Of a stretch of DNA of 64,000 bases, positions 35,389 to 42,840 are shown piece after piece (positions within the stretch are counted from its first letter, which is position 1; the number at the start of each line of letters is the position of its first letter). The stretch lies in the NCBI GenBank assembly GCA_028285035.1, contig JANQQF010000038.1:1-64000 (forward strand), in the 5' to 3' direction. The position numbers and the translations under genes were made by a program. The notes below the pieces were generated by a model, which did not search any database, was not told the DNA's origin, and saw only the letters and a program-made list of their open reading frames with translations. Source of the DNA: Phycisphaerae bacterium. Lineage in GTDB: Bacteria > Chloroflexota > Anaerolineae > 4572-78 > J111.

Positions 35389-36188
35389 TATTGTAACTCC
35401 TCAAGTACTTGTGTTACAAGGTCCTCATCAACAACAGATACATTATTTAGTAAAGCTACAGGCAATACATTAAGTCCGGCCACACAAATATCTCGTGGCA
35501 TACCTCGACTGTAATTATATATTCTCGTTAGTGCTGCATCAGTGAATAAAGGCATCTGACGACCAGCAACCATTACTCTAAAATTAATCATTGAGCGTGT
35601 ATCTTCAAAATGAAGGGGCTCTAAAGTTGATTTTGTAGCTACACGTGAAGCAAGTGCCCGCTTTAGGCGAAGCTTATTACGCAATTCATTTTGACCAATT
35701 AAGACAATCTGCAATAACTTTTGAGTATTTGTTTCAAAATTGAGCAGTTGTCTTATCAATTCAAACTGTTGCCCAACTAAACCTTGGGCCTCATCAATTA
35801 TCAATAAAACTGTTTTATCTTCTTTTAATACATTAATCAAAAATTCTTCAAAAGCGGCTAATTGAAGCAGTTTGCTCCGTTTTGGAGAAAGTCCAAATTC
35901 GGCACAAATACTCTTCAAAAATTGAAAATCAGATGGAAAAAGCGGGGTGGGAATATATGCTGTATAAAAATCTTCTCGATCACGATAGACTTGATAAAGC
36001 CGGCGAGCGATTGTCGTTTTACCTACACCTACATCACCATACACAACCGACAAGCCTTGCCGTTGCTCTGTAGCATAAGTTACTTTTGCTAAAGTTGCTT
36101 TATGTTGAAGAGATACATAAAAGTATCTTGGATCTGGTGAGAGTGAAAAGGGTGGCTCAATTAACCCCAACGGGCCTAAATCAAGCAT
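35388..36188 (-). CDS. AAA ATPase, ExeA/TniB-like
   Basis: A 266-residue ATPase of the AAA_22 type. It has Walker A in YGDVGVGKTTIARRL, Walker B in VLLIIDEAQGL, a sensor-1-like IVLIGQNELR, and an Arg-rich ALASRVATKSTL. Relatives act as ExeA-like secretion ATPases or as TniB/MuB-like transposition targeting proteins. No transposase gene pairs with it here. I start it at ATG 36188, with GGAGG 10 bases upstream, rather than at the in-frame TTG 36209. It is transcribed away from rep, from a promoter inside the shared intergenic region. Confidence 0.85.
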   Translation of the reverse strand: MLDLGPLGLIEPPFSLSPDPRYFYVSLQHKATLAKVTYATEQRQGLSVVYGDVGVGKTTIARRLYQVYRDREDFYTAYIPTPLFPSDFQFLKSICAEFGLSPKRSKLLQLAAFEEFLINVLKEDKTVLLIIDEAQGLVGQQFELIRQLLNFETNTQKLLQIVLIGQNELRNKLRLKRALASRVATKSTLEPLHFEDTRSMINFRVMVAGRQMPLFTDAALTRIYNYSRGMPRDICVAGLNVLPVALLNNVSVVDEDLVTQVLEELQ

Positions 36189-36220
36189 ATACAAAATACC
36201 TCCGGGCAAACTTAGGGCTA

Positions 36221-36249
36221 ATTATAGCACCTACCCCCCAGAATTACAA
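36221..36249 (-). promoter_or_regulatory. Promoter of the AAA-ATPase/RHH-like pair
   Basis: On the minus strand, TTGTAA (36249-36244), a 17-base spacer and a perfect TATAAT (36226-36221) lie about 33 bases upstream of the ATPase ATG, with GGAGG in between. Confidence 0.6.
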
Positions 36250-36256
36250 CTAAGTC

Positions 36257-36285
36257 TTGACATTTTATATGATTATGTTTATAAT
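36257..36285 (+). promoter_or_regulatory. Fully consensus sigma-A promoter of rep
   Basis: TTGACA at 36257-36262, exactly 17 bases, and TATAAT at 36280-36285. This is a perfect match to the consensus, 310 bases before the rep ATG, so the rep message would have a leader of about 300 nt that runs through the antisense unit. It is almost back to back with the ATPase promoter. Confidence 0.8.
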
Positions 36286-36357
36286 TTTCTGTAGTTAGTC
36301 TGGATTTGATTCTCATTTATTAGCTATACACATTGAGTTACAGATATTTAGGTATAG

Positions 36358-36384
36358 AAAAAAAGGCTCGTTGCCGCGAGCCTT
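36358..36384 (-). terminator. Terminator of the antisense RNA
   Basis: AAGGCTCG (36363-36370) pairs with CGAGCCTT (36377-36384) over a 6-base loop. On the minus strand it is followed by a run of T (the plus strand has seven A at 36358-36364). On the plus strand no T run follows, so it should act on the minus strand, where no gene lies upstream of it other than the proposed RNA. Confidence 0.8.
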
Positions 36385-36453
36385 CTCTTCTGAGTGTATA
36401 TTTTGGATTTATTATAGTATGAGAGCACCTTGTTGATAGATTCTCTCCAGATG
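36358..36453 (-). ncRNA. Candidate antisense RNA opposite the rep leader
   Basis: A complete small transcription unit on the strand opposite rep. From a start near 36453 an RNA of about 95 nt would end at a strong intrinsic terminator, with no credible ORF inside. The RNA lies entirely within the rep mRNA leader and ends about 70 bases inside its 5' end. This is the arrangement of counter-transcribed RNAs that set plasmid copy number by pairing with the rep leader. Existence of the RNA is inferred from its promoter and terminator only. Confidence 0.6.
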
Positions 36454-36459
36454 TGGATT

Positions 36460-36489
36460 AATATACCACAAAAAATGATATTCTGTCAA
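36460..36489 (-). promoter_or_regulatory. Promoter of the antisense RNA
   Basis: On the minus strand TTGACA (36489-36484) and TATATT (36465-36460) are separated by 18 bases. No protein-coding ORF starts downstream on this strand before the terminator at 36358. Confidence 0.6.
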
Positions 36490-36595
36490 GTAAATAGGTT
36501 AGCTCTCTTTATTACATAGCTTCATTAATCACTTAATTTGATCATATGTTTCATTAAATTAGGGTTATTGAACAAATTTGCGTAAAGAGTCTTTT

Positions 36596-38050
36596 ATGTC
36601 TGACCTATCCATTCAGCCGGTCTATTTAAGTGCCCGTTCAGCAATAATAACACCGGAAAAATCCATCGCAGTAACTCTCTACTCAGCCCAAAATTGGCTT
36701 CCAAAATTAGGTCCAGAACGATGGTGTCTCATCCTGCTCCTTCGAAGCTTAAGTATTGATGCCCCACGGCGTGGTGATGGTACCAAACAAATTACTTGTA
36801 GTTGGCGAGAATTAGCCGAATTGTTAGATGTTCATGAAGAAACCATCGCCAGTTGGTTAAAGCATAAGCCAATTCCAAATGAAAAGCCTTGGCGCCAAAT
36901 TATTCCTGTAGATGACAAATCAAAATTTTTATCAATGTTCATTCCTCGCTTGCGCTACGCGTACAAGACCCACAACGGTAAAACCAGACGAACTGGCTTT
37001 ATGCTTGAGGTTCTAATGGAAGACCCAGTCATCCCTGAACACGAGAGCCAATTACGACAACAGATGGACTTACTACAAATGGAACAGGGTAAATTGGGGT
37101 TAGAAACTTATCGTAGCGTTGAAACCGTTAATACACAATTATCGAACTTACCAGCATTACCCAAAAATTTAGAGATACCAAATAATTCCGATTTACATTA
37201 TGTAAACCAAGAATCGTCCAATTCACACGTTGAGGATAATCGATCTTATTTTGATTTACATAACGATAGAGTGAATCGACATAATTCCGATTTACAGACT
37301 AACGTGAAACAAGAATTTGTTGATACAGGTCATTATGTAAACCAAACGAATACAGGTTTACATAATAGTAAACCCGAGATTCCTGGAAAGAACGTTAACG
37401 AACTTGACATATTGATTCAACAAATAAAACAAAAGAATATAAGTAAACGTTCTAGTAAGTCCGAATTTGAACCTGTTGTTAGGTTAACAGAAACCCTATT
37501 AAATGATCATCACTCCACAGCAATGTTTTATAAAGTCTTAGGCAAACTATATCCTGAACGCCTAGACTTATATGTTGCTGCTGTTCGGGTGGCTTTACAC
37601 GCCTCAGAAGACAATCCGGATACTAATTTAGGTGCTGTATTTGTTAGTACTCTAAGAGAATTTGCTGATGTTGCAGGTGTTAATTTGGGATTAAAGGCTA
37701 GTATTAGAAATGAAAAGCCTCAATTATCTATTTCAGAGCCCCCTGCCCCACAGATGTCTTTGGTAGGTATGGAACCCTTGGTTCCACCCTCTGTTGATGA
37801 AGCTATTTGGTCTGAGACGCAAGCCATTTTGAGACGTCAAATGACACGAGCTACGTTTGATGCCACCATCCAAGGGACAAGGTTGTTGAAAGAAGAAAAT
37901 AACATTTTTGTTATTGGTGTTCCCTCCGAAATGACAAAAGAATGGTTAGAGAATCGATTAAAGGACCTTATTCAACGAGCCATTTCAAATGTGGTTGGAA
38001 AATCAGTCACAGTAGAATTTCGAGTTATGCATAATAATAAATCAATTTAA
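36596..38050 (+). CDS. Replication initiator-like protein: N-terminal HTH, C-terminal DnaA domain I-like module
   Basis: A 484-residue protein. Residues about 30-140 form a winged-helix-like part with the HTH ITCSWRELAELLDVHEETIASWL. Residues about 195-260 are an Asn-rich linker encoded by iteron-like repeats. The last 75 residues (IWSETQAILRRQMTRATFD, then FVIGVPSEMTKEWLENRL and a final VTVEFRV) match the pattern of DnaA domain I, which in DnaA recruits helicase and partner proteins. There is no AAA+ domain. With parA and parB following at 31 and 18 bases and an antisense unit in the leader, initiation of replication is the best reading; a regulator role remains possible. ATG 36596 is preferred over TTG 36578. 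Confidence 0.75.
   Translation: MSDLSIQPVYLSARSAIITPEKSIAVTLYSAQNWLPKLGPERWCLILLLRSLSIDAPRRGDGTKQITCSWRELAELLDVHEETIASWLKHKPIPNEKPWRQIIPVDDKSKFLSMFIPRLRYAYKTHNGKTRRTGFMLEVLMEDPVIPEHESQLRQQMDLLQMEQGKLGLETYRSVETVNTQLSNLPALPKNLEIPNNSDLHYVNQESSNSHVEDNRSYFDLHNDRVNRHNSDLQTNVKQEFVDTGHYVNQTNTGLHNSKPEIPGKNVNELDILIQQIKQKNISKRSSKSEFEPVVRLTETLLNDHHSTAMFYKVLGKLYPERLDLYVAAVRVALHASEDNPDTNLGAVFVSTLREFADVAGVNLGLKASIRNEKPQLSISEPPAPQMSLVGMEPLVPPSVDEAIWSETQAILRRQMTRATFDATIQGTRLLKEENNIFVIGVPSEMTKEWLENRLKDLIQRAISNVVGKSVTVEFRVMHNNKSI
37183..37374 (+). repeat. Iteron-like repeats inside rep (possible origin)
   Basis: A core CATTATGTAAACC or its reverse complement recurs. Copies: ATTCCGATTTACATTATG plus TAAACCAA at 37185-37210; GATTTACATAA near 37253; ATAATTCCGATTTACA (16 bases shared with the first) at 37281-37296; CATTATGTAAACCAA (15 bases shared) at 37331-37345; and GGTTTACATAATA with an inverted GTAAACC at 37355-37374. 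All lie in the low-complexity linker of the protein. Confidence 0.65.
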
Positions 38051-38081
38051 TTTGGATAGTCTATCCTAGCAGGAGCTTAAA

Positions 38082-38873
38082 ATGCATGTTGTTTCTCTTG
38101 CAAATCTAAAAGGTGGATCAGCAAAAAGTACAACCACATTCAATTTAGCTGGTGCTCTTTTAGAAGCAGGATTCCGAGTTTTGTGTATAGATGTTGATCC
38201 ACAAAAAACTTTAAGTGAAGCTTATTTTGGTGTATATTCAAACGGTGAGTCACTATCACAAGCGTTGATTGATGATGGTCCCATAGGCGCAACTATTCAA
38301 GCGACACATTTTGATAAATTACAAATTGTTCCAGCCGATGATGGCTTAAAAGGAATCAAGAGTGGCCAGACACAAATCGAGGGTGGAGAATTGCGGTTAC
38401 GTAGCGGACTAACCCGAATCAAAGCTGGTATTGATCAAATTAATGAGATCAATCAAGTTGATTGGATTCTCATCGATTGCCCGCCTAGCTTGGATAGATT
38501 GACAATGAATGCCCTTGCCGCAAGTGACTATGTTCTAGTTCCAGTTGACCCAGGCGCTGGGGGACGTGGGGCCTTGGGTGACACCGTAGAGTATGTTTAT
38601 TCAGCCCAGAAATGGTACAACCCAACCCTGAAGATTCTTGGGTTGTTGGTTAACAATACCGACCCACGTACTGTTTATGATCAAACGACCGAACAAGTTG
38701 TCCGTGATATGTATGGTGACTTAGTTTTTAATACAGTAATCACAGCTTCAGTGAGAGTTCGTGAGTCGTCGGAAGCTCAAATTCCTCTTGTGTTTTGCGA
38801 GGGATCGGAATTTAATCGTCATGCCGATTTGTATCGATCATTGAAAGATGAAATCGTCGGACGTGTGGCTTAA
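38082..38873 (+). CDS. parA: ParA partition ATPase
   Basis: A 263-residue P-loop ATPase that would move ParB-bound DNA by cycling on the nucleoid. The deviant Walker A is LKGGSAKSTTTFNLA with the signature first lysine (KGG..KST), Walker A' is in CIDVDPQKTLSEA, and DWILIDCPPSLDRLTMNAL is Walker B. The N-terminus starts directly with the first strand, as in the short Ib or chromosomal type without a DNA-binding extension, so regulation must come from another protein. AGGAG precedes the ATG. It sits between rep and parB in one operon. Confidence 0.93.
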   Translation: MHVVSLANLKGGSAKSTTTFNLAGALLEAGFRVLCIDVDPQKTLSEAYFGVYSNGESLSQALIDDGPIGATIQATHFDKLQIVPADDGLKGIKSGQTQIEGGELRLRSGLTRIKAGIDQINEINQVDWILIDCPPSLDRLTMNALAASDYVLVPVDPGAGGRGALGDTVEYVYSAQKWYNPTLKILGLLVNNTDPRTVYDQTTEQVVRDMYGDLVFNTVITASVRVRESSEAQIPLVFCEGSEFNRHADLYRSLKDEIVGRVA

Positions 38874-38891
38874 TTAGATAGGTGATATCAT

Positions 38892-40601
38892 ATGGCAAGA
38901 AAAGTTAAGATTCAACCTCAGTTAGGTGCTAAAGGAGCCGCTGCCGCTCAGGCTAACTCTAGCAGCCCTATCGATCAGTTAGCTAGTACAATGTCAACTG
39001 TTGACGTTGGGTTTCGTCCAACAGATCAACGTGTGTATGAAGTTAACCTTAATCGTATCTTGCCTGATTTTTCTCAACCTCGTCGTATTTTACCGTATGA
39101 CTTGCGTCAGAAGCTTGAAGATAAAACACTCTCCCCGTTAGATGCTATTCAAGAGTTAATTTTTCGGGCAGAGAATAATGACACATTTGCTTTGCTGGTT
39201 TTGGGTAGACGAAAGAAAGACCCAGAGGGCCAAAATATCTCAGATGATAAATCTGACGATCAAGCGGAAAAAAGTGATCTTGATGAAAAGGATGACTTTA
39301 TAGAAGATAAAGGATTGTTTGCGCTGGCTCAATCAATTCGAGAAATTGGCTTACGTCAGCCTTTAAATGTCTATCGTATCGATGATCCTAATTTTCCTGA
39401 TCAGACATCATATCGTATTGGTGAGGGAGAAAGAAGATTTTGGGCACATAATTTATTAGTTTTGCAGGGGCATACTGAATTTAATCGAGCGAAGTGTATT
39501 GTCGAAACATTGCCGGACAATGAAGAATTAATTCATCAGCGCCAAGAAGCTGAAAATGCAGCTCGGGTAGATTTACCAGCCATTGCCAGAGCACGATCTA
39601 TTCGCAGAATTATGGATCGATTGAATGTTGAAATGGGAACCCGGGTTCCAGGTACCAATACTATAAAATTGCCCACAAAACGGGAACTAGAAGTAGCTGT
39701 GGGCCAACAAGTGAAGAGCTTTACAGGACGAGCCATTAGTGACAGAATGGTTCGTAATTATCTTGGCTTATTAAATCTAGCAGCTGACGCTCAAGATTTG
39801 GCCGAGGCTGGACAGCTTACTGAAAAGCAGCTTCGCCCCGTAAAGAAGCTGTCAGATGCGGAACAAGTGGATATTGTGCGGCGTACAATCGAGAATAGCT
39901 GGAGTGCAAGCCAAGTTCAAGATGCATTAAAAGCACCCACTCCCAGACCGGAAAAATCTAAGAAGATCTTGCGAGAAATTACACAATCGAGCATTGAGCA
40001 ACAATTTGAAAAGCGAGTCATGGACGCAGCTAAAACCGTTTATTCGTTGACATCAATGCCTCAAGAAAATTATGACGATGCAGTTATCGGTTTGGCTGCT
40101 CGGGCTAATAGTGATGAAAAAGCCTTACAGGCCTTGCAAAAATTACGCGATACCCTTGATGATATTTTAGTTAAATGGTCCAACTTTTCTACATCATCCC
40201 CAATTGAAGTTACACTACTTTCAATTTTACCCCCACTACAGGTCTTGAAAGATTATTTACCGACAGAAAATTTTAACTATCTTGAGGCTGAAGTATTGAC
40301 AGGTGGACAAATTTTTGATCAACTTAATCAGTGGGGACAAGAAGATGCCCTTCTTGCTAGCCGTTTGGAACCCTTTTTAGCGGAGGTTCAAATTAGATCT
40401 GAAGCTCTACGGGCTGGAGAAGAGATGGTACTACCTACTTTGATTGAACAAAAGAGTGTACAGTATCCCGGACAATCTGTGTATAAGGTGAGCGCTGGTT
40501 CACTAACATATTGGGCACATGAGTTGTTAGTCAGACAAGGGGAAGCCCAATTCAAAATGATGAATGCCTTTGTTGAATATGAAAATTTAGATCAGACATA
40601 A
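38892..40601 (+). CDS. parB: ParB-like partition protein with a degenerate second ParB motif at the C-terminus
   Basis: A 569-residue protein, much longer than typical ParB (about 280-300). The ParB/Srx core (about 48-210) has VNLNRILPDFSQPRR, ALAQSIREIGLRQPL and the box IGEGERRFWAH, split by an acidic insertion (about 110-140). ENAARVDLPAIARARSIRRIM and a HTH-like region follow. Residues 525-562 repeat residues 168-205 at low identity (YPGQSVYKV and YWAHELLVRQG against FPDQTSYRI and FWAHNLLVLQG), but the GERR motif is gone. It would spread from a palindromic parS and stimulate ParA. It is 18 bases after parA with AGGTGAT as RBS. Confidence 0.88.
   Translation: MARKVKIQPQLGAKGAAAAQANSSSPIDQLASTMSTVDVGFRPTDQRVYEVNLNRILPDFSQPRRILPYDLRQKLEDKTLSPLDAIQELIFRAENNDTFALLVLGRRKKDPEGQNISDDKSDDQAEKSDLDEKDDFIEDKGLFALAQSIREIGLRQPLNVYRIDDPNFPDQTSYRIGEGERRFWAHNLLVLQGHTEFNRAKCIVETLPDNEELIHQRQEAENAARVDLPAIARARSIRRIMDRLNVEMGTRVPGTNTIKLPTKRELEVAVGQQVKSFTGRAISDRMVRNYLGLLNLAADAQDLAEAGQLTEKQLRPVKKLSDAEQVDIVRRTIENSWSASQVQDALKAPTPRPEKSKKILREITQSSIEQQFEKRVMDAAKTVYSLTSMPQENYDDAVIGLAARANSDEKALQALQKLRDTLDDILVKWSNFSTSSPIEVTLLSILPPLQVLKDYLPTENFNYLEAEVLTGGQIFDQLNQWGQEDALLASRLEPFLAEVQIRSEALRAGEEMVLPTLIEQKSVQYPGQSVYKVSAGSLTYWAHELLVRQGEAQFKMMNAFVEYENLDQT
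39635..39650. other. parS-like palindrome A (inside parB)
   Basis: GGGAACC-CG-GGTTCCA; 13 of 14 arm positions fit the consensus GGGAACC-NN-GGTTCCC. It lies within the parB coding sequence. Confidence 0.55.
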
Positions 40602-40603
40602 AT

Positions 40604-40619
40604 GGGAACTTGGGTTCCC
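40604..40619. other. parS-like palindrome B (3 bases after the parB stop)
   Basis: GGGAACT-TG-GGTTCCC; 13 of 14 arm positions fit. Flanking AAAT and ATTT extend the dyad, so in RNA it could also fold as the parB 3' hairpin. Confidence 0.6.
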
Positions 40620-40666
40620 ATTTAATTTCTTCTCCTAATATTTTTATCGTACCCATTAACTAGGTT

Positions 40667-40682
40667 AGGAACCCAGGTTCCC
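40667..40682. other. parS-like palindrome C
   Basis: AGGAACC-CA-GGTTCCC; 13 of 14 arm positions fit, 63 bases from palindrome B. Confidence 0.6.
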
Positions 40683-40787
40683 AATCTAATCCCTCTATTC
40701 TCCACAAAAATACTTTGTTCCTTGCAACATAAGATTAAATAAGTGTTGTAGAATGTAGTCTACACTAGCATGTGTTGATATTTCAAT

Positions 40788-41460
40788 GTAGCCAAATCAA
40801 AAGATTGACAAAGTGCACAAACCCAAAATGACATCTTGCCAATTTATCAAACCTTGAAGAGATAAGATGCAAATGAGTTTGTTGATAAAGTATTCCACCA
40901 AATGTCATTCTCAATAAATCCAGCGATCATAATCCCAGAAGTCTTCGATTTCTTGTGAGATGGAATAATGAAGTGACACGCTTGGACTAAAATCCAGTCG
41001 AAAATGATTGGGCGGCATACCCCTGATCAGCTAGCAGATTCTTTCGCAACGGTGATATCTTGCCGCTTGCCTGTTGCTAAGGTGAGACGCAATGGATTGC
41101 CAAGACTATTCACCACAATATGAATTTTTGTCGTAACATCACCTTGGCTACGATTGAGGGCTTAGTCTTCGACTGTTTTTTTGCCACTCCAGCGGCGTTG
41201 CTATGAGTACGAACAATCATTGAGTCAATCATACCATTTGCAAAATAGATTAGCATTTGTCCTAAATTTGGTCATTGCACCAGAGGCTAAAGTAATTGTA
41301 AATGACGTCATTGGGTACCGGTTCGGCTAGTATAGAAGACATCTTCGATAAATAAGCGGCAGGTGTCTTCATTAGCGACGTATACACTCGGGATCGCTCT
41401 CAGAAATTTGAGAATGCATCCCATTGTTTATCTTTCAGGTCTCGATTAATAATGTCAACA
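40788..41460 (-). pseudogene. Decayed IS5-family transposase
   Basis: On the minus strand, pieces of one DDE transposase are readable in order but in different frames and with stops. From 41440 downwards: LKDKQWDAF, then IPSVYVANEDTCRLFIED and SRTGTQ (the W of the family's QWR is a stop), GQMLIYFAN, MIDSMIVRTHSNAAG (the catalytic Asp region), ALNRSQGDVTTKIH, NPLRLTLATGKRQDIT, DQGYAAQSF, a remnant of the IPSHKKSK stretch, and KLARCHFGFVHF with LLIWL at the end. This order matches the IS427/IS1031-like group of IS5. Several frameshifts make it dead. Terminal repeats were not recognisable. Confidence 0.85.
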
Positions 41461-41560
41461 GAACTTGATTTTTTGATATTATTTGTTTTCAATCAATGGA
41501 GTAAATAAAGGGGTTCAGAAGAATGAAACAGCGAGAATTTTAGTTTTTGAGGAAATATTC

Positions 41561-41576
41561 GGGAACCCTGGTTCCC
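41561..41576. other. parS-like palindrome D
   Basis: GGGAACC-CT-GGTTCCC, an exact dyad, beyond the transposase remnant and about 95 bases before the end of the GT2 gene. The IS element appears to have landed between palindromes C and D. Confidence 0.6.
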
Positions 41577-41671
41577 AAATACAACATAAGGAATTCAATT
41601 ATCCAATTTAAAGTAAACTTTTCAGTGCCCAATTTTTATTGTGACCTTTGGGCCTTGGCGTAATGCTCGAA

Positions 41672-42697
41672 TTAATTAGACTCAGAGCTATGGCTGACAG
41701 ACCTATTCAAAGCAATTAATTTATTACCTTCACCGATAAATTTATCATCATTCTGTTTAAAAGCCTCCTTTTTTTGGTGATACAAGGTTTCTTCGATTAA
41801 TACTCGGTTAACTGAAATAAGGTCGCCAAGTACCCCTAGTACAACTAAAACAAATCCGATTATTAAGGAAGCAGTGCCAACAATAATCGATTGTAGATGT
41901 CTTCCTATGCCACTTTCTCCCAACAAATAAAGAATCCCAAAACGCATTACAAGAGTAGCACCCACAATAAGAAAGGGTGAACTGACCAACATAAATGTCT
42001 TAAATGGTTCATACAAAACATATAATTTCAAAATCGTGGCCGCAGATCTTTTAACATATGACCAAGTACTCTTTATAAGACGAGACTCTCTCAATGGAGG
42101 ATTAGCAGTGATGGGTACAGTTGATATAATTAGACCCTTTTTTCCTGCCTGAATTAAAGTTTCTAAGGTGTAGGTGTAATTTGTCAGGATAATGAGACGT
42201 AAGGCTGCCTCACGAGAAAAGGCTCTAAATCCACTTGTGGCATCAATTTTATTTATACCTGCGGCTTGCCGTACAACCCAGCTTCCCCACCGTTGAAGAA
42301 TTTTTTTCAGCGGTGAGAAATGTGGGATTGTATCTGTTCTTCGATCACCTACAACAATGTCAGCTTGATTTAATAAAATAGGTCGAATTAAATCAGGTAT
42401 ATATTGTCCTGGATACTGGTTGTCTCCATCAGTATTAACAATTATGTCAGCTCCCAGCTTTAGAGATGCTTCTAACCCATGTTCGAACCCTTTAGCCAAA
42501 CCCAGGTTTTTAGGATGCCGAACAAAATGTATCTTTCCCCACCGTTGAGCAATCTCTACCGTATTGTCGGTACTGCCATCATCAATGATTAATATATCAA
42601 TTTCATTAATCCCCTCAATTTGAATTGGTAGATCATTGAGCACGCTCGCTATTGTATTTGCTTCATTGTAACAGGGGATTTGAATGACTAATTTCAT
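41672..42697 (-). CDS. GT2 polyprenyl-phosphate glycosyltransferase (GtrB/DPM-like)
   Basis: A 341-residue enzyme. The GT-A part (1-230) has IQIPCYNEANTIASVL, IIDDGSTDNT and NTDGDNQYPG (the DxD metal site), with the DPM1-type VGDRRTD region. Two TM helices (about 245-275 and 285-310) follow, as in GtrB/ArnC enzymes that load a sugar onto undecaprenyl- or dolichyl-phosphate. That product is the donor for GT-C enzymes, several of which are encoded nearby. It is transcribed on its own, and TTGACA on the minus strand at 42783-42778 may be its -35 box. Confidence 0.9.
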   Translation of the reverse strand: MKLVIQIPCYNEANTIASVLNDLPIQIEGINEIDILIIDDGSTDNTVEIAQRWGKIHFVRHPKNLGLAKGFEHGLEASLKLGADIIVNTDGDNQYPGQYIPDLIRPILLNQADIVVGDRRTDTIPHFSPLKKILQRWGSWVVRQAAGINKIDATSGFRAFSREAALRLIILTNYTYTLETLIQAGKKGLIISTVPITANPPLRESRLIKSTWSYVKRSAATILKLYVLYEPFKTFMLVSSPFLIVGATLVMRFGILYLLGESGIGRHLQSIIVGTASLIIGFVLVVLGVLGDLISVNRVLIEETLYHQKKEAFKQNDDKFIGEGNKLIALNRSVSHSSESN

Positions 42698-42840
42698 AAA
42701 TGATTTCTGTACAAGATCTATAAGTATTTTGGATTTAAGGTTTTATCATTCGGTGTGATATTATGTTTAGTTAATTATGTCAACTAGAATATTGTATAAT
42801 TTTACATAAATACTATTAGCGATAAAAGGATCAAAAAGGA

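Noticed and set aside
37771..37785. GGAACC-CTT-GGTTCC inside rep
   Set aside because: The arms match the parS-like sites but the centre is 3 bases instead of 2, which changes helical phase; kept out of the site list.
40604..40623. Palindrome B as a simple parB terminator
   Set aside because: It has only a short T run after the dyad, and the same dyad recurs three more times in places where no transcript ends.
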